A stretch of DNA of 44,960 nt from Hyphomicrobiales bacterium (lineage in GTDB: Bacteria; Pseudomonadota; Alphaproteobacteria; Rhizobiales; Rhizobiaceae), in assembly GCA_021775495.1 (NCBI GenBank), contig JAJFHT010000254.1, positions 1 through 44,960 on the forward strand. Direction: 5' to 3'. The position numbers were made by a program, and so were the translations under genes. The stretch's first letter is position 1, and each line of letters starts with the position of its first letter. The notes under the pieces were generated by a model. That model searched no databases. It saw only the letters and a program-made list of their open reading frames with translations, and was not told the DNA's origin. This document shows, piece after piece, positions 7,922-17,300 of this stretch.

Positions 7922-8800
7922 ATGAAACGCGTACAATTCGAGCATAGCGTCATTCCGTATCTTTTCATTGCACCGCAGATTCTGATCATAACAATCTTTT
8001 TTCTCTGGCCGGCGGCACAGGCGATCTTCCAGTCGTTCCTGCTGCAGGATGCGTTTGGACTGTCATCGCAATTCGTCTGGTTCAAGAACTACAGCGACAC
8101 CATCTTCAGCAATTCATGGCTCCAGGCAGCCGGGTTCACCATGGTATTTTCATTCCTGGTGACATTTCTGTCGCTTGCCATTGCACTGTTTCTGGCCGTG
8201 AAAGCCAATGAGGTCATACGCGGCGCGAGGTCATACAAGACCCTTTTGATGTGGGCCTATGCGATTGCACCGCCGGTTGCCGGATTGATGGGCAATCTGA
8301 TGTTCAATCCGCTGATCGGCGATCTCTACAAGTTCCTCAACGCGATTGGCTGGGACTTCGACCACAAACTCGACTCGTTCGATGCTGGGTTCGTGGTGGT
8401 GCTGATAGCTGTCTGGAAACAGGTCAGCGTCAATTTCATTTTCTTTCTGTCCGGTCTGCAAGGCATACCGAAATCGGTGACTGAAGCGGCAACGCTGGAT
8501 TGTCAGAACCCGACACGGCGGTTCTGGACCATCGTCTTCCCGCTGCTCGCACCAACGACATTCTTCCTGATGGTGATCAACATCACCTACGCATTTTTTG
8601 AAACCTTCGGCATTATCGATACGACAACGGTTGGCGCACCCGGCGGCTCAACCACTACGCTGGTCTACAAGGTCTATCTCGACGGCTTCCGTGGTGCCGA
8701 TCTCGGCGGATCATCGGCACAATCTGTGGTGCTGATGATCATCGTTCTGGTGCTGACGGTGATCCAGTTTCGCTTCATCGAACGCAAAGTCCATTATTAG
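7922..8800 (+). CDS. ugpA: UgpA-like ABC permease
   Basis: A 292-residue inner-membrane permease of the carbohydrate-type ABC family (MalF/UgpA). It starts MKRVQFEHSVIPYLFIAPQI, the usual first helix of UgpA, and shows about six hydrophobic segments. The cytoplasmic EAA loop that docks on the ATPase reads SVTEAATLDCQNPTRRFW. The glycine that normally follows the Asp (DGA in E. coli UgpA) is Cys here (residue 194), which is unusual. It is followed 12 bases later by ugpE with GGAGGATC-type ribosome-binding sequence between. It would pair with UgpE to form the translocation pore. Confidence 0.9.
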   Translation: MKRVQFEHSVIPYLFIAPQILIITIFFLWPAAQAIFQSFLLQDAFGLSSQFVWFKNYSDTIFSNSWLQAAGFTMVFSFLVTFLSLAIALFLAVKANEVIRGARSYKTLLMWAYAIAPPVAGLMGNLMFNPLIGDLYKFLNAIGWDFDHKLDSFDAGFVVVLIAVWKQVSVNFIFFLSGLQGIPKSVTEAATLDCQNPTRRFWTIVFPLLAPTTFFLMVINITYAFFETFGIIDTTTVGAPGGSTTTLVYKVYLDGFRGADLGGSSAQSVVLMIIVLVLTVIQFRFIERKVHY

Positions 8801-8812
8801 GAGGATCAGAGG

Positions 8813-9667
8813 ATGTCGAATTTCGATTGGCGCACTGCCACTACACATCTGGTTCTGATTATGGGCGCTGTGTTCATGAGCGCGCCGGTCTGGGTTGCGT
8901 TCATGTCATCCACCCATGCGGCCGACACACTGTTCAGGGACGGTCTGCAATTGTGGTTCGGCGGGCATTTCCTCGAGACCTACAACCAGGTGCTTTTCGA
9001 AGAGGGCGGGGTCATGAAAAAGGTGACAGCCACCCGGATGCTCGGCAACAGCCTGATCCTCGGCATTGGTTTTGCAGTGGGCAAGGTGATCATTTCGATG
9101 CTCGCCGCCTATGCTATCGTCTATTTCAGGTTTCGCCTTGCGGCGCCGCTGTTCTGGATCATTTTCATGACCCTGCTGCTGCCGCTGGAAGTGCGCATTA
9201 TCCCGTCCTACGAAGTGGTTGCCGGTCTTGGGCTGCTTGACACCTATACCGGACTGATCCTGCCGCTGATTGCATCGGCGACAGGAACATTCTTTTTCCG
9301 GCAGTTTTTCAAATCCGTTCCGGAGGAATTGCTCGAAGCCGCACGACTCGACGGCGCCAATGCATGGCGATTCTTTATCGATATTCTTGTGCCGATCTCC
9401 AAAACCATGATCGCCGCGATCCTGATCATCATGTTCGTCGTCGGCTGGAACCAGTATCTGTGGCCATTGATCATGACGACACAGGAAAACAACTACACAC
9501 TGGTGATCGGCATCAAGCAGATCTACCAGGTGCTTTCGGAGGGTGGCGAGTTGCCGCAATTCCAGAAGGCTTTTGCACTGACGATCCTTGCAACTCTGCC
9601 GCCGGTCCTAGTCGTGCTGGTGTTCCAGAATTGGTTCGTCAAAGGATTGGTTGAAAGCGAGAAATAA
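8813..9667 (+). CDS. ugpE: UgpE-like ABC permease
   Basis: A 284-residue MalG/UgpE-type permease with six predicted helices. The EAA loop PEELLEAARLDGANAWRFF is canonical, and the late segment VGWNQYLWPLIMTTQE is typical of UgpE. The stop overlaps the ugpC start (TAATG, one base shared), which implies translational coupling. It is the operon's partner for UgpA. A second UgpE-like gene lies downstream at 11646-12476. Confidence 0.92.
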   Translation: MSNFDWRTATTHLVLIMGAVFMSAPVWVAFMSSTHAADTLFRDGLQLWFGGHFLETYNQVLFEEGGVMKKVTATRMLGNSLILGIGFAVGKVIISMLAAYAIVYFRFRLAAPLFWIIFMTLLLPLEVRIIPSYEVVAGLGLLDTYTGLILPLIASATGTFFFRQFFKSVPEELLEAARLDGANAWRFFIDILVPISKTMIAAILIIMFVVGWNQYLWPLIMTTQENNYTLVIGIKQIYQVLSEGGELPQFQKAFALTILATLPPVLVVLVFQNWFVKGLVESEK

Positions 9668-10743
9668 TGGCTGGCGTCAAACTCAACGGAATCAACAAGG
9701 TCTACCCGAACGGCGCTCACGCGGTGCGCGGCGTCGACATGGACATAACAGACGGCGAATTCATCGTGTTTGTCGGGCCAAGCGGCTGCGGCAAGTCGAC
9801 CCTGCTGCGGATGATCGCAGGGCTGGAAACCGTTTCCGACGGTACGATTTCAATCGATACCCGTGTGATTAATGACGTGACACCGGCGGACCGTGATGTC
9901 GCCATGGTATTCCAGAACTATGCGCTTTATCCGCATATGACGGTTCGCGGCAACATGTCTTATGGGTTGAAGAACCGTGGCGCATCAAAGCCGGAAATCG
10001 AACAAAAAGTCGTCGAAGCGGCAAAAATGCTGCGCATTGAGGATTTTCTCGACCGGCAACCCAATCAGCTTTCCGGCGGACAGCGCCAGCGAGTTGCAAT
10101 GGGCCGCGCCATCGTTCGTAATCCGAAAGTGTTTTTGTTCGACGAGCCGCTGAGTAATCTGGACGCCAAGCTGCGGGTGCAAATGCGGATCGAAATTAAG
10201 AAGCTGCAGCGCGGTATGGGCGTCACCAGCATCTATGTCACTCACGATCAGACCGAAGCAATGACATTGGCTGACCGGCTGGCGGTGATCAACAACGGAC
10301 AGGTCGAGCAGATGGGTGCGCCGATGGAACTCTACAGCGACCCGCAGACCCTGTTTGTCGCGTCCTTCATCGGTTCGCCCCAGATCAACCTTATTCCGGC
10401 CCGGTTCGAAAAACCCAATCTTGTCAGCGGATCGCTGAAACTGAAGGGATTCAAAGATCTGCCCGCGGGCAAAGACCTGATGCTCGGCATTCGCCCGGAC
10501 CATCTTGGCGTCAACAGCAGGGGTACGCTGAAAATGCGGGTCGACCTGGTGGAGCAGCACGGGGCCGATAATCTCATCTACGGTGCGCTTGAGGGCACGA
10601 CCGGGGATGGCAATGAAGAACTTGAAATTTGCCTGAAAGTCGACCAGACCACGCATCCTGACATCGATGAAACAATCAAACTGGGATTTGATCCGGCCCA
10701 GGCATTTGTCTTCGAAAAAGAGACAGGAAAGCGTCTCATCTAG
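9667..10743 (+). CDS. ugpC: UgpC-like ABC transporter ATPase
   Basis: A 358-residue ATPase of the MalK/UgpC class. The Walker A motif GPSGCGKS is at residues 37-44, the signature is LSGGQRQRVAMGRA, Walker B is VFLFDEPLSNLDAKLR and the switch His is in VTHDQTEAMTLADR. A C-terminal TOBE-type domain follows from about residue 235 (FIGSPQINLIPA and LGIRPDHLGV). It energises uptake through UgpA/UgpE and may also serve the orphan permease downstream. The start is fixed by its overlap with ugpE. Confidence 0.93.
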   Translation: MAGVKLNGINKVYPNGAHAVRGVDMDITDGEFIVFVGPSGCGKSTLLRMIAGLETVSDGTISIDTRVINDVTPADRDVAMVFQNYALYPHMTVRGNMSYGLKNRGASKPEIEQKVVEAAKMLRIEDFLDRQPNQLSGGQRQRVAMGRAIVRNPKVFLFDEPLSNLDAKLRVQMRIEIKKLQRGMGVTSIYVTHDQTEAMTLADRLAVINNGQVEQMGAPMELYSDPQTLFVASFIGSPQINLIPARFEKPNLVSGSLKLKGFKDLPAGKDLMLGIRPDHLGVNSRGTLKMRVDLVEQHGADNLIYGALEGTTGDGNEELEICLKVDQTTHPDIDETIKLGFDPAQAFVFEKETGKRLI

Positions 10744-10763
10744 ATCGGTAGATAACCAACTTT

Positions 10764-10781
10764 TGCCGTGCGACAACGGCA
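10764..10781 (+). repeat. Small inverted repeat after ugpC
   Basis: TGCCGT and ACGGCA pair perfectly across six bases in the 69-base gap before the phosphatase gene. There is no T-tract. It may be a weak mRNA hairpin. Evidence is slight. Confidence 0.25.
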
Positions 10782-10812
10782 GTTCTGATCCTCATTCATA
10801 CGGAAAGCCGTC

Positions 10813-11613
10813 ATGTCCGCTGATATCGACACACGTCTTTCGTTTGCAAAAAGCCTTGCGCTTGAAGCCGGCGACAAGGCCCTCGCCTATTTTCGCGAAA
10901 TCGGAAGTCTGGTAATTGAATCCAAGGGCGTTCAGGACATGGTATCCAATGCCGACCGGGACGTAGAGACCTTTGTCCGACAACGCATTGCCGAGACTTT
11001 TCCGGGCGACGGCATTGTCGGCGAGGAATATGAGAACGTCGCCAGTTCGTCGGGATATACCTGGGTCATCGACCCTATCGACGGAACGGCTAATTTCGTT
11101 CGCGGAATCCCTGCATGGACCGTGGTTCTTGCCTGCGTTCATGATGACCGGAACCGGATCGGCGTCATTTATGATCCCTGCAATAATGACTTGTTCTGGG
11201 GCGCAGTGGGGCGTGGCGCCCATCTGAACGACGATGTGATGTCGGTGGCCGGGACTAATGGAATCAATGACGGCAGCCTCGGCGTCGGCATGAACAACCG
11301 GACGACCGGCGAACTGATCGTTCGTTTCATCGATCACCTGATCCAGCGGGGCGGCATCTTCTATCGCAACGCATCGGGGGCGCTGATGCTCGCCTATGTG
11401 GCCTCCGGCCGGCTCATCGGCTACGCCGAGCCGCACATGAATGCCTGGGACTGCCTGGCCGGTCAGTTGCTGATTTCCGAAGCTGGCGGTGTCATTGAGA
11501 CACAAAGCGCGGACCGGATGCTGGAAGCCGGTGGAAGGGTTATTGCCTCAGCGCCGCCAGTGTTTGACACACTTGTCGAAATGGCGGAAGCGTCGACCTG
11601 GCAGAAAAACTGA
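10813..11613 (+). CDS. Inositol-monophosphatase family phosphatase
   Basis: A 266-residue protein with all the metal-site motifs of the Mg-dependent, Li-sensitive IMPase family: VSNADRDVE, GDGIVGEEYE (the EE pair), WVIDPIDGTANFVRGIP and, near the C-terminus, NAWDCLAGQLLISEAGG. Family members dephosphorylate inositol-1-phosphate, histidinol-phosphate, fructose-1,6-bisphosphate or sugar phosphates, and the motifs alone do not separate them. Its place between ugpC and another ugpE-like gene suggests action on an imported phosphorylated polyol such as glycerol- or inositol-phosphate, which is an inference. HisN activity is the main alternative. Confidence 0.9.
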   Translation: MSADIDTRLSFAKSLALEAGDKALAYFREIGSLVIESKGVQDMVSNADRDVETFVRQRIAETFPGDGIVGEEYENVASSSGYTWVIDPIDGTANFVRGIPAWTVVLACVHDDRNRIGVIYDPCNNDLFWGAVGRGAHLNDDVMSVAGTNGINDGSLGVGMNNRTTGELIVRFIDHLIQRGGIFYRNASGALMLAYVASGRLIGYAEPHMNAWDCLAGQLLISEAGGVIETQSADRMLEAGGRVIASAPPVFDTLVEMAEASTWQKN

Positions 11614-11645
11614 ATCCAATCCGCCCTTGTGCTTCCTGACTGGCG

Positions 11646-12476
11646 ATGACCATGACCTTGAGAGACATCGCCAATCACCTGATCCTGATCGCCGGAACGG
11701 CGTTCCTGGTACTGCCAATAGCGCTGATATTCTTTTCGTCGACCCATTCCAGCCTGACGCTGACGACGGAAGGCCTTCAAATGAATTGGGGCGGACGGTT
11801 TCTTGAAAATTACACTAGGGTGATGACGCTGCAGGCCGGTTTCAGCGATGACATAACCGCGGCCGGCATGTTGAAAAACTCGCTGATCGTCGGCCTGGGT
11901 GTGGCAATATTGACTACAGTGCTTTCCCTGTTGACTGCCTATGTCATCGTGTTTTTTCGGTTTCGCGCGGCTGGATTCGTTTTCTGGCTGGTGTTTGTCA
12001 CGCTGCTGTTTCCGCTTGAATCGCGTTTCATCCCGACATTCGCAATCACCTCGGATCTCGGGCTGATCAACTCGCATGTCGGCATCATTCTTCCGGTGCT
12101 GGCCCTGGCGCTCGGCACGTTTTTCTTTCGCCAGTATTTTCTCACGATTCCGAAGGAATTCATCGAGGCGGCAACTCTGGACGGCGCCGGGCCATTCAGG
12201 TTCCTGCTGGATTTTATTGTTCCGCTGTCGTGGAGCCGTGCCGGCGCGATCTTCACAATCGCCTTTATGTTCGGCTGGAACCAGTATCTCTGGCCGCTGA
12301 TGATCAGCAACGACGAAAGCCTTTACACGCTGGTGCGCGGCATTCGACTGATCGGACAGGCATCAGGCCCCGGAATGGCGCTGATCATGATTTCGATCCT
12401 GCCGCCATTTCTGCTGTTGCTGGCATTTCAGCGCTGGTTTTTCCGAGCACTTGTCGACAAACACGGCCAGCACTGA
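11646..12476 (+). CDS. Second UgpE-like ABC permease, orphan
   Basis: A 276-residue MalG/UgpE-type permease with six hydrophobic segments and a canonical EAA loop PKEFIEAATLDGAGPFRFL. It aligns with the UgpE at 8813-9667 over the whole length (shared FFRFRAAG/YFRFRLAA, PLESRFIP/PLEVRIIP, GTFFFRQYF/GTFFFRQFF, GWNQYLWPLMI/GWNQYLWPLIM), but with many substitutions, so it is an old paralogue rather than a recent copy. No second binding protein, UgpA or ATPase accompanies it. An in-frame ATG two codons later is an alternative start. A strong hairpin follows directly. Confidence 0.9.
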   Translation: MTMTLRDIANHLILIAGTAFLVLPIALIFFSSTHSSLTLTTEGLQMNWGGRFLENYTRVMTLQAGFSDDITAAGMLKNSLIVGLGVAILTTVLSLLTAYVIVFFRFRAAGFVFWLVFVTLLFPLESRFIPTFAITSDLGLINSHVGIILPVLALALGTFFFRQYFLTIPKEFIEAATLDGAGPFRFLLDFIVPLSWSRAGAIFTIAFMFGWNQYLWPLMISNDESLYTLVRGIRLIGQASGPGMALIMISILPPFLLLLAFQRWFFRALVDKHGQH

Positions 12477-12479
12477 GCA

Positions 12480-12507
12480 TTTCCGGCAGGAGTCTACCTG
12501 CCGGAAA
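12480..12507. terminator. Hairpin between convergent genes, possible bidirectional terminator
   Basis: TTTCCGGCAGG and CCTGCCGGAAA are perfect 11-bp arms around a 6-base loop, starting 4 bases after the orphan permease stop and ending 20 bases before the stop of the facing small gene. There is no clear U-tract on either strand, so it may act as a 3' stabiliser rather than a classic intrinsic terminator. Confidence 0.65.
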
Positions 12508-12527
12508 CGATATTCAATCCGCGGACG

Positions 12528-12824
12528 CTACTTTTTCATCGCCTGCATGACCGCACCGACAACACCGGACAGCACGCCACCGCCGGCAAGTCCGCCGACC
12601 GCCTGTCCAAGCAATCCGCCGAGCGCTCCGCCCGCTGCAGGGTCAGCGCCGGCCGCACCGCCGAGCATTGATCCCAGTATCGAACCGCCGCCAACGCCAC
12701 CGACGGCACCAAGAACCGTTCTCAGCACCATGCTAAGCGCCTGCTGCTTGAGTGCACCGCTTACAGCGTTGCCGCCAATGGCGCCTGTCACAGCCTGAAT
12801 GATGATTGGAATTAGAGCTTCCAT
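12528..12824 (-). CDS. Small Gly/Ala-rich hydrophobic protein, unknown function
   Basis: A 98-residue protein with strong ribosome-binding site (GGAGGAGA, six bases before ATG). Nearly the whole chain is glycine-, alanine- and valine-rich: ILGSMLGGAAGADPAAGG and LGGLLGQAVGGLAGGG, with a short charged end AMQAMKK. The pattern resembles glycine-zipper membrane segments, which pack helices tightly in membranes or assemble into oligomers. I recall similar conserved hypothetical proteins in Hyphomicrobiales but know no function. It is transcribed alone, divergent from the RND operon. Confidence 0.7.
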   Translation of the reverse strand: MEALIPIIIQAVTGAIGGNAVSGALKQQALSMVLRTVLGAVGGVGGGSILGSMLGGAAGADPAAGGALGGLLGQAVGGLAGGGVLSGVVGAVMQAMKK

Positions 12825-13057
12825 TTGTTTCTCCTCCAGTGGGGATCAATCCCCGTCCCCCAGTTCATCAGACTTGAAACAGCTGGTTTGTCAATCCTGC
12901 CCTCAATCTGCAAAAACCCCGTTGGTTTCACGAACCGAACGAACTCTGGCGCCACATCAATTTTTTTTGTGGTTCCATTGCATCCAAGGACCTATCCTGA
13001 GTGATCTTTGTAGTATGCAGTACTCAAAACAATCGCTCTCATAAGAGTAACCCGATC

Positions 13058-13069
13058 GGAGACGTCTCC
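13058..13069 (+). promoter_or_regulatory. Perfect 12-bp palindrome at the RND operon ribosome-binding site
   Basis: GGAGACGTCTCC is self-complementary and includes the GGAGA ribosome-binding sequence that ends about nine bases before the adaptor ATG at 13072. In RNA it could fold as a GGAG/CTCC stem with an ACGT loop that hides the ribosome-binding site. In DNA it could bind a dimeric repressor. Neither role is proven. Confidence 0.45.
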
Positions 13070-13071
13070 TA

Positions 13072-14352
13072 ATGTCATTGAAACGTTGTTCAAACCTGCT
13101 GATCGTGGGCACCCTTTCATTATTCGGCTTGTCTTTAGCCGGCTGCAGCGAATCAGACGACCAGCGCGAAGATGCAGCTCAGGTTGTGCGCCCTGTACTC
13201 ACTCAGACGGTCGAAACGACTCAATCAGAAACCCAGCGCTCATATCCAGCGATTGTGTTGCCGGCGCAGCAGGCAGAACTGTCGTTTCGGGTATCCGGGC
13301 GGATCATTGAGTTGCCAATCCGGGCGGCGGCACAAGTCAAGAAGGGCGATGTGATTGCACAGTTGGACACGCGCGATTTCAATGCTGAAGTCGCGCGGCT
13401 GGAAAACCAGCTCACCCAGGCGAATGCACAACTCAGCGCTATGACTACCGGCGCGAGATCCGAAGACATTGCGTCGCTGGAGGCCTCACTCACCGCTGCC
13501 GAAGCACAGGTGAAGGCGGCGAAGGATCAGGTCGAGCGGACACGCAGCCTGTTCGATCAGGGAATCGTCACCAAATCGAAACTCGATGGCGACCTGACAA
13601 ATCTGGAGGTCACCGAAGCACAGCTGGAAGCGCAAAAGCAGGAACTGATCAAAGGACAGAGCGGTTCGCGAAGCGAAGACGTGGAGGCCCAGCAAGCCGC
13701 CATCAAAGGGCTGCAGGTACAGTTGAACACTGCCAAGGACAATTTGTCCGACACCACTTTGCGGGCACCTTTCGACGGAATGGTGGCCAAACGATCGATC
13801 GACAATTTCCGCAATATCCAGGCCAAGGAAACCGTCGCTATCCTGCAGCAATTGGATACGCTTGATCTGACGTTTGATGTGCCGGGACCGGATATTGTCA
13901 AACTTGCCGGTCGTGAAACGCCGGTGCCAACTGCAAGATTGGACGGCATCGAAGGCAGGGTGTTTGAAGCGCAATTCGTAGAACTGACGGCGCAAGCTGA
14001 CCCAACAACGCAAACCTTTCGCGGTCGCGTTTCGATCAAACCGCCGGAAGGCATACTTATACTTCCGGGAATGTCAGGAACTGTCACAGTCACGGACTCC
14101 AGAGAAAACGTCTCGACAATCCTGGTACCTTCCAGCGCAATCGCATCAAAGGCCGACGGAAGCGCTATTGTCTGGGTTCTGAGTGGCAACGCCAATACGG
14201 TCGAGGCCAAACCTGTTAAAACCGGCGAAGCAACGGGTTCAAGTATCTCCATCCTTGATGGACTTGCCGCCGGGGATGTCATTGTGACCAAAGGTATTTC
14301 ACAATTGCAGCCGGGCATGGCTGTGCGCCCCGTCTCCAGTGTCGGGGACTGA
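13072..14352 (+). CDS. RND efflux periplasmic adaptor, lipoprotein (HlyD/AcrA family)
   Basis: A 426-residue membrane-fusion protein. The N-terminus ends in a lipobox LAGC with the acylated Cys at residue 25. A barrel-sandwich half follows (LSFRVSGRIIELPIRAAAQV, KKGDVIAQLDTRDF), then a long alpha-helical hairpin rich in Ala, Gln and Glu (about residues 105-215), then LRAPFDGMVAKRSID, a beta-barrel and a membrane-proximal domain ending ISQLQPGMAVRPV. It bridges the RND pump to an outer-membrane channel. The pump gene starts five bases later. No TolC-type gene is present, so a channel encoded elsewhere must be shared. Confidence 0.93.
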   Translation: MSLKRCSNLLIVGTLSLFGLSLAGCSESDDQREDAAQVVRPVLTQTVETTQSETQRSYPAIVLPAQQAELSFRVSGRIIELPIRAAAQVKKGDVIAQLDTRDFNAEVARLENQLTQANAQLSAMTTGARSEDIASLEASLTAAEAQVKAAKDQVERTRSLFDQGIVTKSKLDGDLTNLEVTEAQLEAQKQELIKGQSGSRSEDVEAQQAAIKGLQVQLNTAKDNLSDTTLRAPFDGMVAKRSIDNFRNIQAKETVAILQQLDTLDLTFDVPGPDIVKLAGRETPVPTARLDGIEGRVFEAQFVELTAQADPTTQTFRGRVSIKPPEGILILPGMSGTVTVTDSRENVSTILVPSSAIASKADGSAIVWVLSGNANTVEAKPVKTGEATGSSISILDGLAAGDVIVTKGISQLQPGMAVRPVSSVGD

Positions 14353-14357
14353 GCCCT

Positions 14358-17300
14358 ATGAATCTTGCCAAATTCGCCATTGAGAAGCGCCTTGTCAGCG
14401 CACTTCTGACGCTGTTGATATTGATCGCCGGTTTCTACTCCTACACCAACCTTCCCAGATTCGAGGACCCGGAATTCATCATCCGGCAGGCTCAGGTCAT
14501 CACGCCTTATCCGGGCGGCAGTGCGGCCGAGGTTGCCGAGGAAGTTACCGAAGTCATTGAAAATGCAATCCAGCAATTGCAGGGCGTCAAGGAAGTCAAA
14601 TCCGTCTCATCCGTGGGACTTTCCGAAGTTACGGTCGAGTTCACCATTGCCTCAACCAAAAACCGCAACATCCTCAATCAGAAATTCACTCAGCTGCGCT
14701 CCAAAATTTCCGATACGCAGAACCAGCTGCCGCCGAATGCCGGCCCGGCAACGGTCTATGACGATTTTGGAGACGTTTATGCAGTCTATTTCGCCATAAC
14801 CGGCGATGGGTATTCGTTGCCGGAACTCAAGCAATACGCCAAATCCCTGCAGCGAAAACTCGTGCTGGTACCTGGTGTGTCCAAGGTCGTTCTGATCGGC
14901 GCTCCTCAGGAAGTGATTTATGTCGAATACGAGCCATCCCGTTTGATTCAGCTCGGTCTGTCCTCCGGCCAGATCGCACAGGTACTTGAAGGTCAGAATC
15001 TCGTGACCTCAGCTGGCAGCGTCGTGGCCGGTGATGCGCGTCTGGAGATTCGACCGGATTCCGCTGTTGGTTCCCTCACCGCTATCGAAAATCTGGTAAT
15101 TTCTGACGCACAGAATGGCCGTTCCTTCCGACTGAAGGATATAGCGACAGTGAGCCGGGGATTGAAGGAACCCGCCGACAAACGTCTTTTTCGGGACGGA
15201 AAGCCTGCGATCGGACTGGGCATTTCCAATACGATTGGCGGCAACGTCGTCAATATGGGCGACCTGGTAAATGCCCGCATGGACGAGCTCATTGGAGCTC
15301 GCCCGATCGGGATCAACGTTGAGGCGATATCGGACCAGTCCATCACTGTCCGGGCTTCGGTCAGCGACTTTGTAACCAATGTCCTTGTCGCGCTGGTCAT
15401 CGTGGTTGGAACATTGCTGATTTTCATGGGAATTCGAAGCGGCCTGTTAATGGGCGGCATCCTGTTGATCACGGTCGCGGGAACCTTGTTCGGCATGTAT
15501 CTATATGGCCTCGACATGCAGCGCATTTCGCTCGGGGCACTGATCATCGCCCTCGGCATGCTTGTGGACAACGCCATCGTGGTGGTTGAGGGCACTCTTG
15601 TCAGGGTTCAGCGCGGCGAAACCGCGGCGCAAGCCTCGATTGCCGTCGTCGAACAAACGAAATGGCCCCTGCTCGGCGGAACAATTGTTGGCTTTCTGGC
15701 ATTCTCACCCATTGGTCTGTCACCAGACAATACCGGGGAATATGCGGGCTCTCTGTTCTGGACGATCTTGATCTCGCTGTTGTTCAGCTGGCTGGTGGCA
15801 GTCTGGCTGACCCCGTATTACTGCACCCTTCTGCTCAAACCCGGAACCGCCAACAGCAAAGCGACCTCGGAAGAGCATGCTTTTCTCAAGGGATATCGTC
15901 GAATCCTCAATCTGGCGATCAAAGTCCGCTGGCTGACCATTGGATTGATTGCAGCATTGTTCGTCTCGGCCGTTCTGGCGTTTTCACTGGTCGGGTCCGG
16001 GTTCTTCCCCGCTTCCACCCGGGCGCAATTTGTGATCGACTATTTTCTTCCGGAAAACACCGACATTGAGCGGACTTCCCGGGACATCCTGGAGATCGAA
16101 GACTGGGTTGCAAAACTCGACGGCGTCACAAGCACCAATGCTGTTGTCGGCGGCGGCCACCTTCGGTTCATGCTGATCTATGACGGTGAAAGTTCGAATC
16201 CCGCTTACGGGCAGATACTCATCGATGTCGAATCCTTTGACCAGATCGAGCCCCTTCTGGCGACGATCCAGAACCATATCGACAGCAGTTATCCAGACAG
16301 TCTTGCGAAGGTCTGGAAGTTCGTTCTCGGACCCGGCGGCGGCAGCAAGATCGAAGCACGATTTGAGGGGCCCGATGCCGTCACGCTTCGCGAACTGTCG
16401 GACCAGGCCAAGGCGATACTCGCCGATGCCGGCGCAATCAGCATCAGGGACGACTGGAGCGAAATGATCCGGGTGATCCGTCCTGAAATAAACGAGGAAA
16501 ACGCCAGACGGCTGGGCCTCACCCAGGGAGATATTTCAAAGGCGATTGCCGGGCGGTTTGATGGAACTCAGATAGGGGTTTACCGGGAAGGCGATGAATT
16601 GCGGAAGATCATATTCCGGCCAACGGAGACATATCGTGATTCAATAGATCGTATTAAAAACGTGCAAATTCTAAGCCCGGCCTCGGGAAGATATGTCCCG
16701 ATTGCCCAGGTGGTCGACGGGTATGATTTTGTCTTCGAAAACGGAAAAATGAGGCGGTTCAACCGCGCTCTGGCGATCCAGACTCAGGCCGACCCGGCAC
16801 CCGGCGTGGATTCAAATGTGCTTTTCAGTCAGATTCAGTCCAAGATCGAAGCCATTCCCCTACCTGACAACTATACGCTGACATGGCGCGGTGAATATGG
16901 GAACAGTACCGAGGCAAATGCGGGACTGGCTGCGACTATGCCGCTCGGCATCGGTGCCATGGTCGTGGTGGTATTCCTGCTGTTCAACGCCATTCGTCAG
17001 CCGATTATCATCTGGCTGACGGTGCCGCTTGCATTGATCGGTGTTGTCTATGGCCTGATCCTCACCGGAACTTCAATGGAATTCATGGCCATATTGGCCA
17101 TGCTCAGCCTGATCGGGATGCTGATCAAAAATGCGATCGTCCTGATCGACCAAACCGACACCGAAATCGCAGATGGCAAAGCCCGCATGGATGCGATTGT
17201 CGATGCTGCGGTCAGCCGGGTCAGGCCTGTCAGCCTTGGTGTGCTAACCACTGTTCTTGGTGTCGTGCCGCTGCTTTGGGACCCGTTCTTCAAGAGCCTT

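Noticed and set aside
12955-12980. T-run with short CCACA/TGTGG arms upstream of the RND operon
   Set aside because: The arms are only five bases and the T-run is inside the loop, so it is not an intrinsic terminator.
15560-15575. VDN in the pump's TM4 as evidence for an inactive pump
   Set aside because: The first Asp and the TM10 Lys are kept and VDN variants are frequent among RND pumps in my memory, so loss of function is not supported.
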